Positions 1 through 7,511 of a stretch of DNA of 18,417 bases are shown piece by piece (the first letter of the stretch is position 1; every line of letters starts with the position of its first letter). The notes under the pieces were generated by a model. The model was not told the DNA's origin. It did no database searches and saw only the letters and a list, made by a program, of their open reading frames with translations. Made by a program: the position numbers and the translations under genes. The stretch comes from Halorhodospira sp. (lineage in GTDB: Bacteria; Pseudomonadota; Gammaproteobacteria; Nitrococcales; Halorhodospiraceae), in contig SKJZ01000278.1 of NCBI GenBank assembly GCA_007121755.1, forward strand, positions 1 through 18,417, in the 5' to 3' direction.

Positions 1-162
1 ATCGCGCGCAAAAACTCGCGGCGCTGGCGCGCCGCTCAGACAGCTTGCGCGCTCTCCGAGCGGCTGCGCCGCTCTCCGTCCCGCTCGGCCTGCGATGCTC
101 GGCGCGTCCGGATGGACACACGGGCGGCATACGGCACGGCCGGCTTTTCGAGACCCTCTAAC
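1..162. repeat. Partial large inverted-repeat element (copy 0), cut by window edge
   Basis: This gap downstream of phaR holds no credible gene. It contains nested hairpins: GCGCGCAA (4-11) pairs with TTGCGCGC (45-52), and GAGCGGC (58-64) pairs with GCCGCTC (68-74). Bases 89-112 are identical over 24 nt to 14365-14388, which is inside the complete inverted repeat upstream of hsp20. In that copy the segment GGCGCGTCCGG pairs with an upstream CCGGACGCGCC. No such partner is visible here, so it and the left arm probably lie before base 1. Bases about 113-162 would then be the right arm. That part is inference; the shared 24-mer and the small hairpins are seen directly. Confidence 0.6.
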
Positions 163-738
163 TTACTCGCCACGGCTGGAGTCGCGCTTCTTGGACGCGC
201 CCTGCCGGGAGCCCTTCTTACCGGATGGGCGCGCCGACCGCGGGGCCGAATCTGTTCCCTCGCCGCCGGAGCCTGCTCCCTCCTTATCCTCGCTTCTCTC
301 CTTGCCCTCATCGTCAAGCCCGCTGAGCTGACGCCAGACCGACAGGTTCTGCTCGGCGAACTGGGTCAGCATGGACACCGGGTTGTGGTCCATGAACTCC
401 CGCGTGCGCTCCCGGAACAGGCGCTGCTGCTCGCCCCACAGTTCGAGGCTCTTCTCCAGATAACTGGTAAGCATGCTCTGCATGTTGCCGCCGTATGCGC
501 GGATCAACTCGGCGAGAAGCTGCGAGGAGAAGATCGGCTCGCCGCCCTCCTCCTCTTCGCTAATGATCTGCAACAGAATGGAACGGGTGATATCCTCGCG
601 CGTCTTGGCGTCGACGACATGAAAATCGACTCCGTCCAGCACCAGCCGCTTGACATCGGCCAGCGTGATATAGCTGGAAATCGCGGTATCGTATAGCCGC
701 CGGTTGGGATACTTCTTGATGACGCGGGTTGTATCCAT
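163..738 (-). CDS. phaR: Polyhydroxyalkanoate synthesis repressor PhaR
   Basis: Cytoplasmic DNA-binding regulator that represses phasin and PHA-synthesis genes and is released by binding PHA granules (family knowledge). The 191-aa protein starts with the family signature RVIKKYPNRRLYDT (about residues 5-18) and the rest of the PHA-accumulation DNA-binding domain to about residue 65. A PHB_acc-type segment follows (IFSSQLLAELIRAYGG onwards). The last ~45 residues are a charged low-complexity Gly/Ser/Lys/Glu tail. The frame is open up to a TTG at 795, but that TTG lies inside the candidate promoter, and homology begins at the ATG at 738, so I use 738. The ribosome-binding site is weak. No phaC or phasin gene is in the window, so the target genes are elsewhere. 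It is divergent from the HDOD gene. The tail could vary; the family call is firm. Confidence 0.93.
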   Translation of the reverse strand: MDTTRVIKKYPNRRLYDTAISSYITLADVKRLVLDGVDFHVVDAKTREDITRSILLQIISEEEEGGEPIFSSQLLAELIRAYGGNMQSMLTSYLEKSLELWGEQQRLFRERTREFMDHNPVSMLTQFAEQNLSVWRQLSGLDDEGKERSEDKEGAGSGGEGTDSAPRSARPSGKKGSRQGASKKRDSSRGE

Positions 739-760
739 GCGCCGTTTCACATATTCATCG

Positions 761-786
761 TTGCGGTAGCGCAACGGTATGCTGCA
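761..786. promoter_or_regulatory. TGC-rich palindrome, possible PhaR operator
   Basis: TTGCG-GTAG-CGCAA (761-774) is a perfect 5-bp inverted repeat across the predicted phaR transcription start. TGCTGCA (780-786) follows inside the promoter spacer. PhaR of Paracoccus denitrificans is known to bind TGC-rich sites of the form CTGC-N3/4-GCAG and to repress its own gene. The match here is approximate because the spacing differs, so assignment to PhaR is inference from position and TGC content. Confidence 0.35.
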
Positions 787-802
787 CCACGGCAAGTGTC
801 AA
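774..802 (-). promoter_or_regulatory. Candidate sigma-70 promoter of phaR
   Basis: On the minus strand there is a perfect -35 box TTGACA (802-797), a 17-bp spacer and a poor -10 box TACCGT (779-774). It would start transcription near 767, about 30 nt before the phaR ATG at 738. This fits that start codon and excludes the upstream TTG at 795. The -35 match is strong; the -10 match is only 3 of 6. Confidence 0.45.
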
Positions 803-879
803 GAAACAGACCGCTGGCTGTAGAGTTGGTAGACTCGCACCCAGCGCCACGACTTATCGGCCAGGCGGAATATCAGCGC

Positions 880-1725
880 ATGAACGACGATTCGCGTAGC
901 CGCTCGACACTGGAGCGCATCGGCGGCGTGGAAACCCTCCCGCCTTTGCCATACGTGGCTCATGAAATCCTGCTGGCAACAAGCACCAACGACGCCGATA
1001 TCATGGATATCGCCGCCACCCTCTCCCGTGAACCGGGACTGGCGGCGCGCATCGTGGCCATGGCCAACACGGCCTTCTTCACCCGCCAGAAACCGATCTA
1101 CGCGGTGGAGCACGCGGTCATGCGGCTCGGACTCAACCGGGTGCGGGTGCTGGCCGCGTCCCTGCTCCTCAACCGCGTGTTCAACTCATCCCAGTGCCGC
1201 GCCTTCAAGCTTGAGCGGTACTGGCACGAGGCCGTCGGCACGGCCTTCGCGGCGGCGCGTCTGGCCCCGTTGACCGCGCCCGACAGCAGCAAGGACGCTG
1301 CCTACTTGGGCGGCGTCCTCCACAGTATCGGGCTGCTGCTGCTGGTCCACATCTTTCCCCGGCCGATGAACGACGTCCTGATCCGCCACGGAGCTGACCC
1401 CGACGCCTCGCTCGCCGCGCTGACCCACGAGGCGCTCGGCTGCGACTACGGCGAGGCCGGCGAACTCCTGCTTCGGGAGTGGGAGGTGCCGCAACCAATC
1501 ACTGCCGTGGCCGGCCACTCGCACCGGCGCGGCTACAGCGGCGCCCACCAGGAACTGGTGAACACGGTGCGTTTCGCCAACGAATGGCTGCAGGTCGATT
1601 TCGCTCACGACCAAATGGACGACATACCGCCCCTGCCGGCCACCACCCTAGCCAGGATCGGGGAGGCGTGCCGCTCGGAACATGATGCCCTGGCGACCTT
1701 CGCCCGGCTGCTGGCGGCCGGTTGA
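880..1725 (+). CDS. HDOD domain-containing signalling protein
   Basis: A 281-aa cytoplasmic protein made almost entirely of one HDOD domain. This is an HD-related helical domain, usually without catalytic metal ligands, found in bacterial signalling and regulation; its biochemical role is generally unknown. Typical segments are LPPLPYVAHEIL near the N-terminus, DIAATLSREPGLAARIVAMA, the AVMRLGLNRVRVLAAS helix, and LGGVLHSIGLLLL, where a true HD phosphohydrolase would have an HD pair. No GGDEF, EAL or receiver domain is attached. The frame is also open from a GTG at 796. I prefer the ATG at 880, which has AGGCGG about 10 nt upstream and lies near the start of the domain; the earlier residues look like untranslated leader overlapping the phaR promoter. 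Exact start is uncertain. Confidence 0.8.
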   Translation: MNDDSRSRSTLERIGGVETLPPLPYVAHEILLATSTNDADIMDIAATLSREPGLAARIVAMANTAFFTRQKPIYAVEHAVMRLGLNRVRVLAASLLLNRVFNSSQCRAFKLERYWHEAVGTAFAAARLAPLTAPDSSKDAAYLGGVLHSIGLLLLVHIFPRPMNDVLIRHGADPDASLAALTHEALGCDYGEAGELLLREWEVPQPITAVAGHSHRRGYSGAHQELVNTVRFANEWLQVDFAHDQMDDIPPLPATTLARIGEACRSEHDALATFARLLAAG

Positions 1726-1750
1726 CCCGCCGACGAGCCACCACACCGCG

Positions 1751-3109
1751 TCACGGCTCTTCGAGCCCGAGAAACGCCGCCGCCTTATCCACGGTCTCCT
1801 GGAGCTCCTCGGCGGGGTCCGAGTCCGCCACAATCCCGCCCCCCGCCCAATAGGTAATGCGCCCGCCGGCACAAACGGCGGTGCGAATAGCGATATTGGT
1901 ATCCATCCGGCCGTCGAAGCCGAGATAACCGATGCTCCCGCAGTAGACGCCCCGCGGCCCCGGCTCCAACTCCTGGATAATCTCCACCGCCCGGCGCTTG
2001 GGCGCACCCGTCACCGACCCCCCTGGCAGGCAGTCGCCGAGCAGATCAAGGGCGTCCCGGTCGGGACGCAGCGTGCCGGTAACGGTGCTCACCAAGTGGT
2101 GGACGTTGGCGAAACGGTGAGGACGGAAGAGCGACGGCACCGAGATACTGCCGGTCTCGCAACTCTTACCCAGATCGTTGCGCAGGAGGTCGACGATCAT
2201 CACATTCTCGGCCCGGTCCTTGGCGCTGGAGCAAAGAGCCCGCTCCGCCGCCGCATCCTCCACCGGGTCGCCCCCGCGCGGCCGCGTCCCCTTGATCGGC
2301 TCCGTGACCACCCGACGATTGCCGTCCAATTGCAAGAAGCGCTCCGGCGAGAGGCTGAGCACATCGGCGAACGGCAGCCGCAACCAGGCGGAGAACGGCG
2401 CCGGCCCCCGGCCGCGCAGCCCCAAATAGCCCGCCGCCGGATCCCCCTCGAAAGGCGCGGAGAACCGCCGGGCGAGGTTGACCTGGTAGCAGTCGCCAGC
2501 CCGGATATACTCCTGGACCCGACGGAAGGCCTCGGCGTAGGCGGCGCCTTCCGGCTCCCGTTCAAGCCCCGCCGTCAACCGGAAGGCGTCCGCCCCGGAA
2601 GCGCCCGCTGCGGCCTCGTCCCACCGGCGCTCCAACTCCGCCGCAAGCCCCCGGTCGGCGCCCTCGCCCACTAGCACCGTGCTCTCCGTCCGATGGTCGG
2701 TCACCACCGCCCAGTCGTAGATGCCGACCGCCATGACCGGCAACGCGGGATCGGCGCCGGCCACCCCCAACCTCCGGCGCCCCAGATCGTAGCCGAAGTA
2801 GCCCACGGCCCCGCCGGAGAACGGCGCCTCCGGACAGGCCGGGCGGCGTTCTCCCAACAGCGCCCGCAGGTGGCGCAACGGATCACCCCGCAGCCGGTAC
2901 GTGCCGCCTCGGTCATCGATGATGCTCTCGCCACCGCGGCTGACCAACGTGGCGTGGGGACGGGCCACGAACAGGTCGTACCGCCCGGCGGCCGGCCCCG
3001 GCCGGCCCGAGTCCAGCCATGCGGACCACGGCTCGCGGCATAGCGCGTCAAACCACCGGCGGCCGTCGGCGGCGTAGGGCAGCACAATATGCTTTACGGA
3101 ATCACTCAC
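1751..3109 (-). CDS. pabB: Aminodeoxychorismate synthase component I (PabB)
   Basis: Converts chorismate, with ammonia from a PabA-type glutaminase, to 4-amino-4-deoxychorismate on the way to p-aminobenzoate and folate. The 452-aa protein has the chorismate-binding core: AEAFRRVQEYIRAGDCYQVN, then EPIKGTRPRG, DRAENVMIVDLLRNDLGK, PGGSVTGAPKRRAVEII and GSIGYLGFDGRMDTNIAIRT. PIKGT, with Lys, is typical of PabB, whereas TrpE has PIAGT. I chose the GTG at 3109 because AAGGAAG (3122-3116) lies 6 nt upstream; the frame stays open further upstream but runs into the fadD ribosome-binding site. It is divergent from fadD, and its stop is 25 bp from the stop of the HDOD gene. No C-terminal PabC fusion is present. 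Start and function are well supported. Confidence 0.93.
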   Translation of the reverse strand: MSDSVKHIVLPYAADGRRWFDALCREPWSAWLDSGRPGPAAGRYDLFVARPHATLVSRGGESIIDDRGGTYRLRGDPLRHLRALLGERRPACPEAPFSGGAVGYFGYDLGRRRLGVAGADPALPVMAVGIYDWAVVTDHRTESTVLVGEGADRGLAAELERRWDEAAAGASGADAFRLTAGLEREPEGAAYAEAFRRVQEYIRAGDCYQVNLARRFSAPFEGDPAAGYLGLRGRGPAPFSAWLRLPFADVLSLSPERFLQLDGNRRVVTEPIKGTRPRGGDPVEDAAAERALCSSAKDRAENVMIVDLLRNDLGKSCETGSISVPSLFRPHRFANVHHLVSTVTGTLRPDRDALDLLGDCLPGGSVTGAPKRRAVEIIQELEPGPRGVYCGSIGYLGFDGRMDTNIAIRTAVCAGGRITYWAGGGIVADSDPAEELQETVDKAAAFLGLEEP

Positions 3110-3115
3110 ACCGCG

Positions 3116-3122
3116 CTTCCTT
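3116..3122 (-). promoter_or_regulatory. Shine-Dalgarno site deciding the pabB GTG start
   Basis: AAGGAAG on the minus strand ends 6 nt before the GTG at 3109. It sets the start of pabB inside a much longer open frame. Confidence 0.7.
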
Positions 3123-3171
3123 TGAGTCGTCCGGAGCGCCGGCCGGCTTTTCGCGGTACCCTGGGCACGCG

Positions 3172-3180
3172 AAAGGAGGT
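3172..3180 (+). promoter_or_regulatory. Near-perfect Shine-Dalgarno site of fadD
   Basis: AAAGGAGGT is a nine-base match to the 16S anti-SD sequence and ends 5 nt before the fadD ATG. It is the strongest ribosome-binding site in the window. The 76-bp pabB-fadD gap must hold two divergent promoters; I see no clear -35/-10 pair and no FadR-type operator in it. Confidence 0.8.
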
Positions 3181-3185
3181 CCACT

Positions 3186-4910
3186 ATGCCGGAGACAGAA
3201 GCCGCCGCATTTTACGACGCCCGCCCGTGGCAACGTCACTACGGAGACGGCATCCCCACCGAATTCGCCCCCATCGACCTGGAGTCCATCGCCGACATCT
3301 CCCGCCGCTGCGCCGCGTCCTACCCCCGACGCCCGGCGCATACGCTCTGCCTGGAGAACGGGCTCCACGCCACGCTGGACTTCGCCACGGTGGACCGCCT
3401 GGCCGACGCCTTCGCCGCATGGCTCATCCGCGAGGCCCATCTTGCACCCGGCGACCGGGTGGCGATCCAGATGCCGAACTGCCTCGCCTACCCGGTGGCT
3501 GTTTTCGGCACCCTGCGCGCCGGCGGCGTGGTCGTAAACGTCAATCCACTCTACACCCCCGACGAAACCCGGCACCAATTGCGTGACTCCGGCGCCACGG
3601 TGTTGGTCATTATCGACCTGTTCGCCGACAAGATCGCGGCGGCGCTCCAAGACACGGCTGTGGAGCGGACACTGCTGGCCGGCATCGCCGACCTCTTTCC
3701 GGCGCTCAAGCGGACGCTGATCCACACCGTGTTGAGATTGCGCCGGGAGATCCCCGCGCAGCCTTCCGGAACCGAGCGGTTCACTGCGGCCCTCGCCGCC
3801 GGCAAACAACACGGGCCGCAGAACTGGCCGGCACGGAGCGGCGACGATCCCGCCCTGCTGCAATACACCGGCGGCACCACCGGGGTTGCCAAAGGCGCGG
3901 AACTCCGGCACCGACACATCCTCGCCAACCTCGCCCAGATGAACGCGGTGGCCGGCACCGCCATCCGCCCCGGCGAGGACGTGGTGCTGACCGCCCTGCC
4001 GCTCTACCACATCTTCGCCTTCACCTTTAACTTCCTGGTCTTTCACTACAACGGGTGCCACAACATCCTCTGCCCGTCGCCGCGTCCGCTCTCCAAGCTG
4101 CGCAAGGCCTTCGAGAAGTTCCCGATCACCAAGTTCTCTGGGGTCAACCTCCTCTTCTACGGCCTCTGCCGGGAGCAGTGGTTCCTAGACAACCCTCCGC
4201 GCACCATCGATCTCTCCATTGCCGGCGGCACCGCCCTCCATCGCGGCACGGCGGACCTATGGCGACAGGTGGTGGGGAGTCCCGTGCTCGAAGGCTTCGG
4301 CCTCACCGAGACCAGTCCGGTGCTATCGGTCAACCCGCCCCTCGGGGAGAACCGGTCCGGCACCGTGGGTACCCCCCTGCCGGGAAGCGACGTGCGTATC
4401 GTCGACGACGACGACCGACCGCTGCCGCAAGGCGAGCATGGCGAGATCGTTGCCAGGGGGCCGCAGGTCTTTACCGGGTATTGGCGGCGCCCCGACGAGA
4501 CCGCGCACGCACTGCGCGGCGGCTGGTTTCACACCGGCGATATCGGCTACATGGACGCCGGCGGTTACATCGCCATTGTCGATCGCAAGAAGGACATGAT
4601 TGACGTCTCCGGATTCAACGTCTATCCCAACGAGGTGGAGGAACGGCTGGCCGAGCACCCGGACGTCCTGGAGGTGGCCGTGGTCGGCGCCCCGCGAGGC
4701 GAGGCCGGAGAGGCAGTGGTCGCCTTTGTCGTGCTACGCGACGGCTCGGTAACCGAACAAGACCTCATCGATTTCGCGCGGGAACGGTTGACCGGCTATA
4801 AGGTTCCCCAACGCATTGTCTTCCGCCGGGAACTGCCCAAGACGCCGGTAGGCAAGATCCTGCGCCGCGAATTGCGCGGCGAAGCACAGGCCGTGGTGAC
4901 GGAGGAGTAG
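3186..4910 (+). CDS. fadD: Long-chain fatty-acid--CoA ligase (FadD type)
   Basis: Activates free fatty acids with ATP and CoA to acyl-CoA via acyl-adenylate, for beta-oxidation or phospholipid synthesis. The 574-aa protein has the adenylate-forming enzyme motifs in order: YTGGTTGVAKG P-loop (227-237), the GFGLTETSPV segment, the fatty-acyl-CoA synthetase signature WFHTGDIGYMD through DRKKDMIDVSGFNVYPNEVE (from about 447), and the C-terminal catalytic Lys557 in TPVGKILRREL. Length is normal for the family (about 560). Compared with E. coli FadD it carries the same FNVYPNE hinge. The patatin-type lipase gene starts 3 nt after its stop, so the two are probably made together: the lipase releases fatty acids and FadD activates them. 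Substrate chain length is not readable from sequence. Confidence 0.93.
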   Translation: MPETEAAAFYDARPWQRHYGDGIPTEFAPIDLESIADISRRCAASYPRRPAHTLCLENGLHATLDFATVDRLADAFAAWLIREAHLAPGDRVAIQMPNCLAYPVAVFGTLRAGGVVVNVNPLYTPDETRHQLRDSGATVLVIIDLFADKIAAALQDTAVERTLLAGIADLFPALKRTLIHTVLRLRREIPAQPSGTERFTAALAAGKQHGPQNWPARSGDDPALLQYTGGTTGVAKGAELRHRHILANLAQMNAVAGTAIRPGEDVVLTALPLYHIFAFTFNFLVFHYNGCHNILCPSPRPLSKLRKAFEKFPITKFSGVNLLFYGLCREQWFLDNPPRTIDLSIAGGTALHRGTADLWRQVVGSPVLEGFGLTETSPVLSVNPPLGENRSGTVGTPLPGSDVRIVDDDDRPLPQGEHGEIVARGPQVFTGYWRRPDETAHALRGGWFHTGDIGYMDAGGYIAIVDRKKDMIDVSGFNVYPNEVEERLAEHPDVLEVAVVGAPRGEAGEAVVAFVVLRDGSVTEQDLIDFARERLTGYKVPQRIVFRRELPKTPVGKILRRELRGEAQAVVTEE

Positions 4911-4913
4911 AAC

Positions 4914-5942
4914 ATGGGTTGGTTCCACCGCCGTCCCCCGGCGCTCAAGCTCGCCCTCCAAGGCGGCGGCGCCCATGGCGCCTTCACCTGGGGGGTACTG
5001 GACCGCCTTTTGGAAGAGGATCTCGACTTCGAAGGGCTTTCGGGCGCCAGCGCCGGGGCTTTGAACGCGGCCGTCTTCGCCACCGGCTGGCTGCGCCGCG
5101 GCGCCGACGGCGCACGGGAGGCGCTCCACGATTTTTGGCTGAACATCTCCGATAGCTCCCGCTCCCTGCGCCAGGCACCCCTCGACTTCCTCTTCAGCGG
5201 CTGGAACCGGGACTGGTCGCCCGACTTTCTGCTCCTCACGTCATTGACCAAAGTCGCTTCGCCGTATCAACTCAACCCGTCCGGCTTCAACCCCCTGGAG
5301 CAGATCCTGGCCGACCACATCGACTTCGATCTGCTGCAGAACACGCGCCGACTCAAACTCTTCGTCGCCGCCACAAACGTTCACACCGCCCACCCGCGTA
5401 TCTTTCACAATCGGGAGATCACCTCCAACGCCCTACTCGCGTCGAGCTGCCTGCCGATCCTCTTCCAAGCCGTGGAGATCGACGGCGAACACTACTGGGA
5501 CGGTGGCTACAGCGCCAACCCGGCGCTCTACCCCCTGCTGCTGGAGTGCTCGTGCCGCGACCTGCTCCTGGTGCAACTCTCGCCGCGCAACCGCACTGAT
5601 GTGCCGACCCACATCAACGACATCGCCCACCGGATCAACGAGATCTCTTTCAGCGCCCACCTCTTCCGCGAATTGCAGATGCTGGCCGTCCTCCACCGCC
5701 AGGGGCGGCACATCCCTCTCGCCCTCCACCCCTTGCGCCGCCGCGTCCGGGCGCTGCACTTCCACCTGATCCACACCGAGGGCGTCACCGAGGATATGGG
5801 GCGGGCCAGCCACATCAACGCCGACTGGAGCTTCCTCACCCACCTGCGCGACCGGGGCCGCGAGACCGCCGACGCCTGGCTGACCCGCCACCGCGCCGCC
5901 CTCGGCAAGCGCTCCTCCGAACGCCTGGAACGGTTTCTCTAA
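4914..5942 (+). CDS. Patatin-like phospholipase / lipid acyl hydrolase
   Basis: A 342-aa serine hydrolase of the patatin family (bacterial RssA/YchK-like or PhaZ-like branch). Seen directly: oxyanion-hole motif GGGAHGA (17-23), nucleophile elbow GASAG with Ser46, and the catalytic Asp in DGG (196-198), so the Ser-Asp dyad is complete. There is no signal peptide, so it is probably cytoplasmic, acting on membrane lipids or storage material. Its Shine-Dalgarno GGAGG lies inside the last codons of fadD and the gap is 3 nt, which indicates translational coupling. Together they suggest acyl release followed by CoA activation. With phaR nearby, a role in PHA depolymerisation is possible, since some intracellular PHA depolymerases are patatin-like, but this is speculation. 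Confidence 0.88.
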   Translation: MGWFHRRPPALKLALQGGGAHGAFTWGVLDRLLEEDLDFEGLSGASAGALNAAVFATGWLRRGADGAREALHDFWLNISDSSRSLRQAPLDFLFSGWNRDWSPDFLLLTSLTKVASPYQLNPSGFNPLEQILADHIDFDLLQNTRRLKLFVAATNVHTAHPRIFHNREITSNALLASSCLPILFQAVEIDGEHYWDGGYSANPALYPLLLECSCRDLLLVQLSPRNRTDVPTHINDIAHRINEISFSAHLFRELQMLAVLHRQGRHIPLALHPLRRRVRALHFHLIHTEGVTEDMGRASHINADWSFLTHLRDRGRETADAWLTRHRAALGKRSSERLERFL

Positions 5943-6260
5943 CCCTACCCCACGCGGGGAGGACGGTTTGGGCCGTCGGGTGGTTGCGCCCTTCTTGGGG
6001 GGACGTTAAGCGTAGCCGCGGTCCGGAGCCGGATCAGGCCCGAAGGGCGCGCACATGGATGTGCGCGCCGGCCTGCGCGCTTGGAGCGCATCAGGCCGGC
6101 CCCGGCGGAGGACCGCAAGGCGCAGCGTGTCCCCCCAAGAAGGGCGCAGCCACCCGACGGCCCAAACCGTCCTCCCCGTACCGGGAGTCATCGCCACCCG
6201 GCCGCTTCTGGTAGGCTATCCACCACTCCCATCCACCACCGACAACGACTGACGTGAGCC
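5943..6260. other. Gene-free gap filled by an inverted repeat
   Basis: No coding frame here looks real. Bases 5955-6178 are the large nested repeat described separately. The remaining 82 bp before yebC contain TAGGCT and TATCCA words (6212-6222) that could serve as a -10 box, but no matching -35 box, so I do not call a promoter. Confidence 0.6.
5955..6178. repeat. Large nested inverted repeat (copy 1), 50-nt arms
   Basis: Left arm 5955-6004 is the reverse complement of 6129-6178 with a single difference, which is a G:U wobble in RNA. Inside, GCGGTC (6018-6023) pairs with GACCGC (6111-6116) and CCGG continues that stem after a short internal loop. The tip splits into two hairpins: an 11-bp stem with tip CATGGATG (6046-6069), and GCCGGCCTG/CAGGCCGGC (6067-6075 with 6092-6100). 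The whole 224 nt could form one branched hairpin or a cruciform. No T-run follows either arm. It carries CCCGAAGGGCGCG (6039-6051), whose reverse complement lies in copy 2. Confidence 0.95.
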
Positions 6261-7004
6261 ATGGCCGGACACAGCAAATGGGCCAATATCAAACACCGCA
6301 AAGCGGCCCAAGATGCCAAGCGGGGCAAGATCTTCACCAAACACATCCGGGAAATCACCGTGGCCTCCCGCATGGGCGGCCCCGACCCGGAGTCGAACGC
6401 GCGCCTGCGCCTCGCCCTTGATCGCGCCTTTGCCGTCAACCTGCCCAAGGACAAGGCCGAAGCCGCCATCAAAAAGGGCGCCGGCCTCGACGAGAGCGAG
6501 AATTACGAAGAGGTGCGCTACGAGGGCTACGGCCCCGGCGGCATCGCCGTCATGGTCGACTGCATGACCGACAACCGGAACCGCACCGTCTCGGAGGTCC
6601 GCCACGCCTTTACCAAGCACGGGGGCAAGCTCGGAACCGACGGCTCGGTCGCCTACCTCTTCCAGGAACGCGGGGTCATTCTCTTCCCCCCCGGCTACGA
6701 CGAGGAGGCGATCATGGAAGCCGCCCTGGAGGCCGGTGCCGAGGACATCGTCGAACACGACGACGGGTCGCGCGAAGTGCTCACGACGACGGACACCTAC
6801 CGAGATGTCCGCGATGCCCTGCTCACCGCCGGGCTGGAACCGGCCGAGGCCGACGTGACCTGGCGACCGGACCTGACCGTCGACGTCCAGGGGGACGATG
6901 CCCAGGCGGTTCTCAAGCTGCTGGAACGCCTCGAGGATCTCGACGATGTACAGAACGTCTATACCAACGCCGATGTGGCGGCCGAGGCTTACGACGAAGC
7001 GTAG
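6261..7004 (+). CDS. yebC: YebC/TACO1 family protein
   Basis: A 247-aa cytoplasmic protein with the universal start MAGHSKWANIKHRKAAQDA and the conserved KGA and YEGYGPGG segments, normal length and complete. The family was long annotated as a transcriptional regulator (PmpR). Members related to mitochondrial TACO1 have more recently been implicated in translation, easing ribosome stalling at proline-rich stretches; which applies here cannot be read from sequence. It is the first gene of the yebC-ruvC-ruvA-ruvB cluster, an order common in gammaproteobacteria. ruvC follows after 9 nt, so co-transcription is likely. Its ribosome-binding site is weak (GTGAG). The promoter must lie in the 82 bp after the inverted repeat or further upstream. 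Confidence 0.96.
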   Translation: MAGHSKWANIKHRKAAQDAKRGKIFTKHIREITVASRMGGPDPESNARLRLALDRAFAVNLPKDKAEAAIKKGAGLDESENYEEVRYEGYGPGGIAVMVDCMTDNRNRTVSEVRHAFTKHGGKLGTDGSVAYLFQERGVILFPPGYDEEAIMEAALEAGAEDIVEHDDGSREVLTTTDTYRDVRDALLTAGLEPAEADVTWRPDLTVDVQGDDAQAVLKLLERLEDLDDVQNVYTNADVAAEAYDEA

Positions 7005-7013
7005 CGGGGAGAC

Positions 7014-7511
7014 ATGACCCGAATCCTCGGCATCGACCCCGGCTCCAGGACGACCGGCTACGGCTTGGTGGAGACCGATGGAAACCACCGTTGCCTCGCC
7101 GACGGCGTTATCCGCTCGCCCAAGGGGACACTGGCCGAACGCCTGGCCCGGATCCACGCCGGGCTGACAGAGGTCATCGCCGAGTTCTCTCCCGACGAGG
7201 TAGCGGTGGAGCGGGTGTTCGTTCATCGCAATGCCGATTCTGCCCTGAAGCTGGGCCAGGCGCGGGGGGCGGCACTGGTTGCGTGCGTCTCAGCAGGCCT
7301 GCCGGTGGCGGAGTATGCGCCGACGCTGGTCAAACAGGCAGTGGTCGGGGCCGGAAGGGCGGATAAACGGCAAGTGGCGTTCATGGTGCGTGCCCTGCTG
7401 CGCCTTCGCGCTACGCCGCTGGAGGACGCCGCCGACGCCTTGGCCATCGCCATCTGTCACGCCCACCTGCGCAACGCCGCCACCCGCGCGGCAGCCGGAG
7501 GCGCGGGATGA
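7014..7511 (+). CDS. ruvC: Crossover junction endodeoxyribonuclease RuvC
   Basis: Cuts Holliday junctions symmetrically in recombination and replication-fork repair, working with the RuvAB branch-migration motor. The 165-aa protein has all four acidic catalytic residues at family positions: Asp8 (GIDPGS), Glu66 (AVERVF), Asp138 and Asp141 (EDAADALA). GQARGA and the Tyr/Lys-rich segment before KRQV are also typical. A short GGGGAGA site sits just before the ATG. The gene ends by overlapping ruvA by 4 nt (ATGA), so the two are translationally coupled. Confidence 0.97.
   Translation: MTRILGIDPGSRTTGYGLVETDGNHRCLADGVIRSPKGTLAERLARIHAGLTEVIAEFSPDEVAVERVFVHRNADSALKLGQARGAALVACVSAGLPVAEYAPTLVKQAVVGAGRADKRQVAFMVRALLRLRATPLEDAADALAIAICHAHLRNAATRAAAGGAG

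Noticed and set aside
796..879. Upstream GTG start for the HDOD protein
   Set aside because: The GTG overlaps the phaR -35 box, has no ribosome-binding site, and adds residues outside the HDOD domain. The ATG at 880 is preferred.
1726..1760. Bidirectional terminator between the HDOD gene and pabB
   Set aside because: Only a 5-bp GAGCC/GGCTC pair with a 15-nt loop is present, partly inside pabB and without T-runs.
1682..2674. 330-codon open frame on the plus strand opposite pabB
   Set aside because: pabB has clear family motifs along the whole stretch. The opposing frame is open because of GC-biased codon use and its translation is low-complexity Arg/Pro/Gly with no domain.
5955..6178. Calling the inverted repeats intrinsic terminators or IS elements
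   Set aside because: No T-run directly follows the arms, there is no transposase frame or clear target-site duplication, and arms differ between copies, unlike IS ends.
6216..7226. 336-codon antisense frame across yebC and ruvC
   Set aside because: Both sense genes are complete conserved proteins. The antisense frame spans two genes and has no recognisable features.
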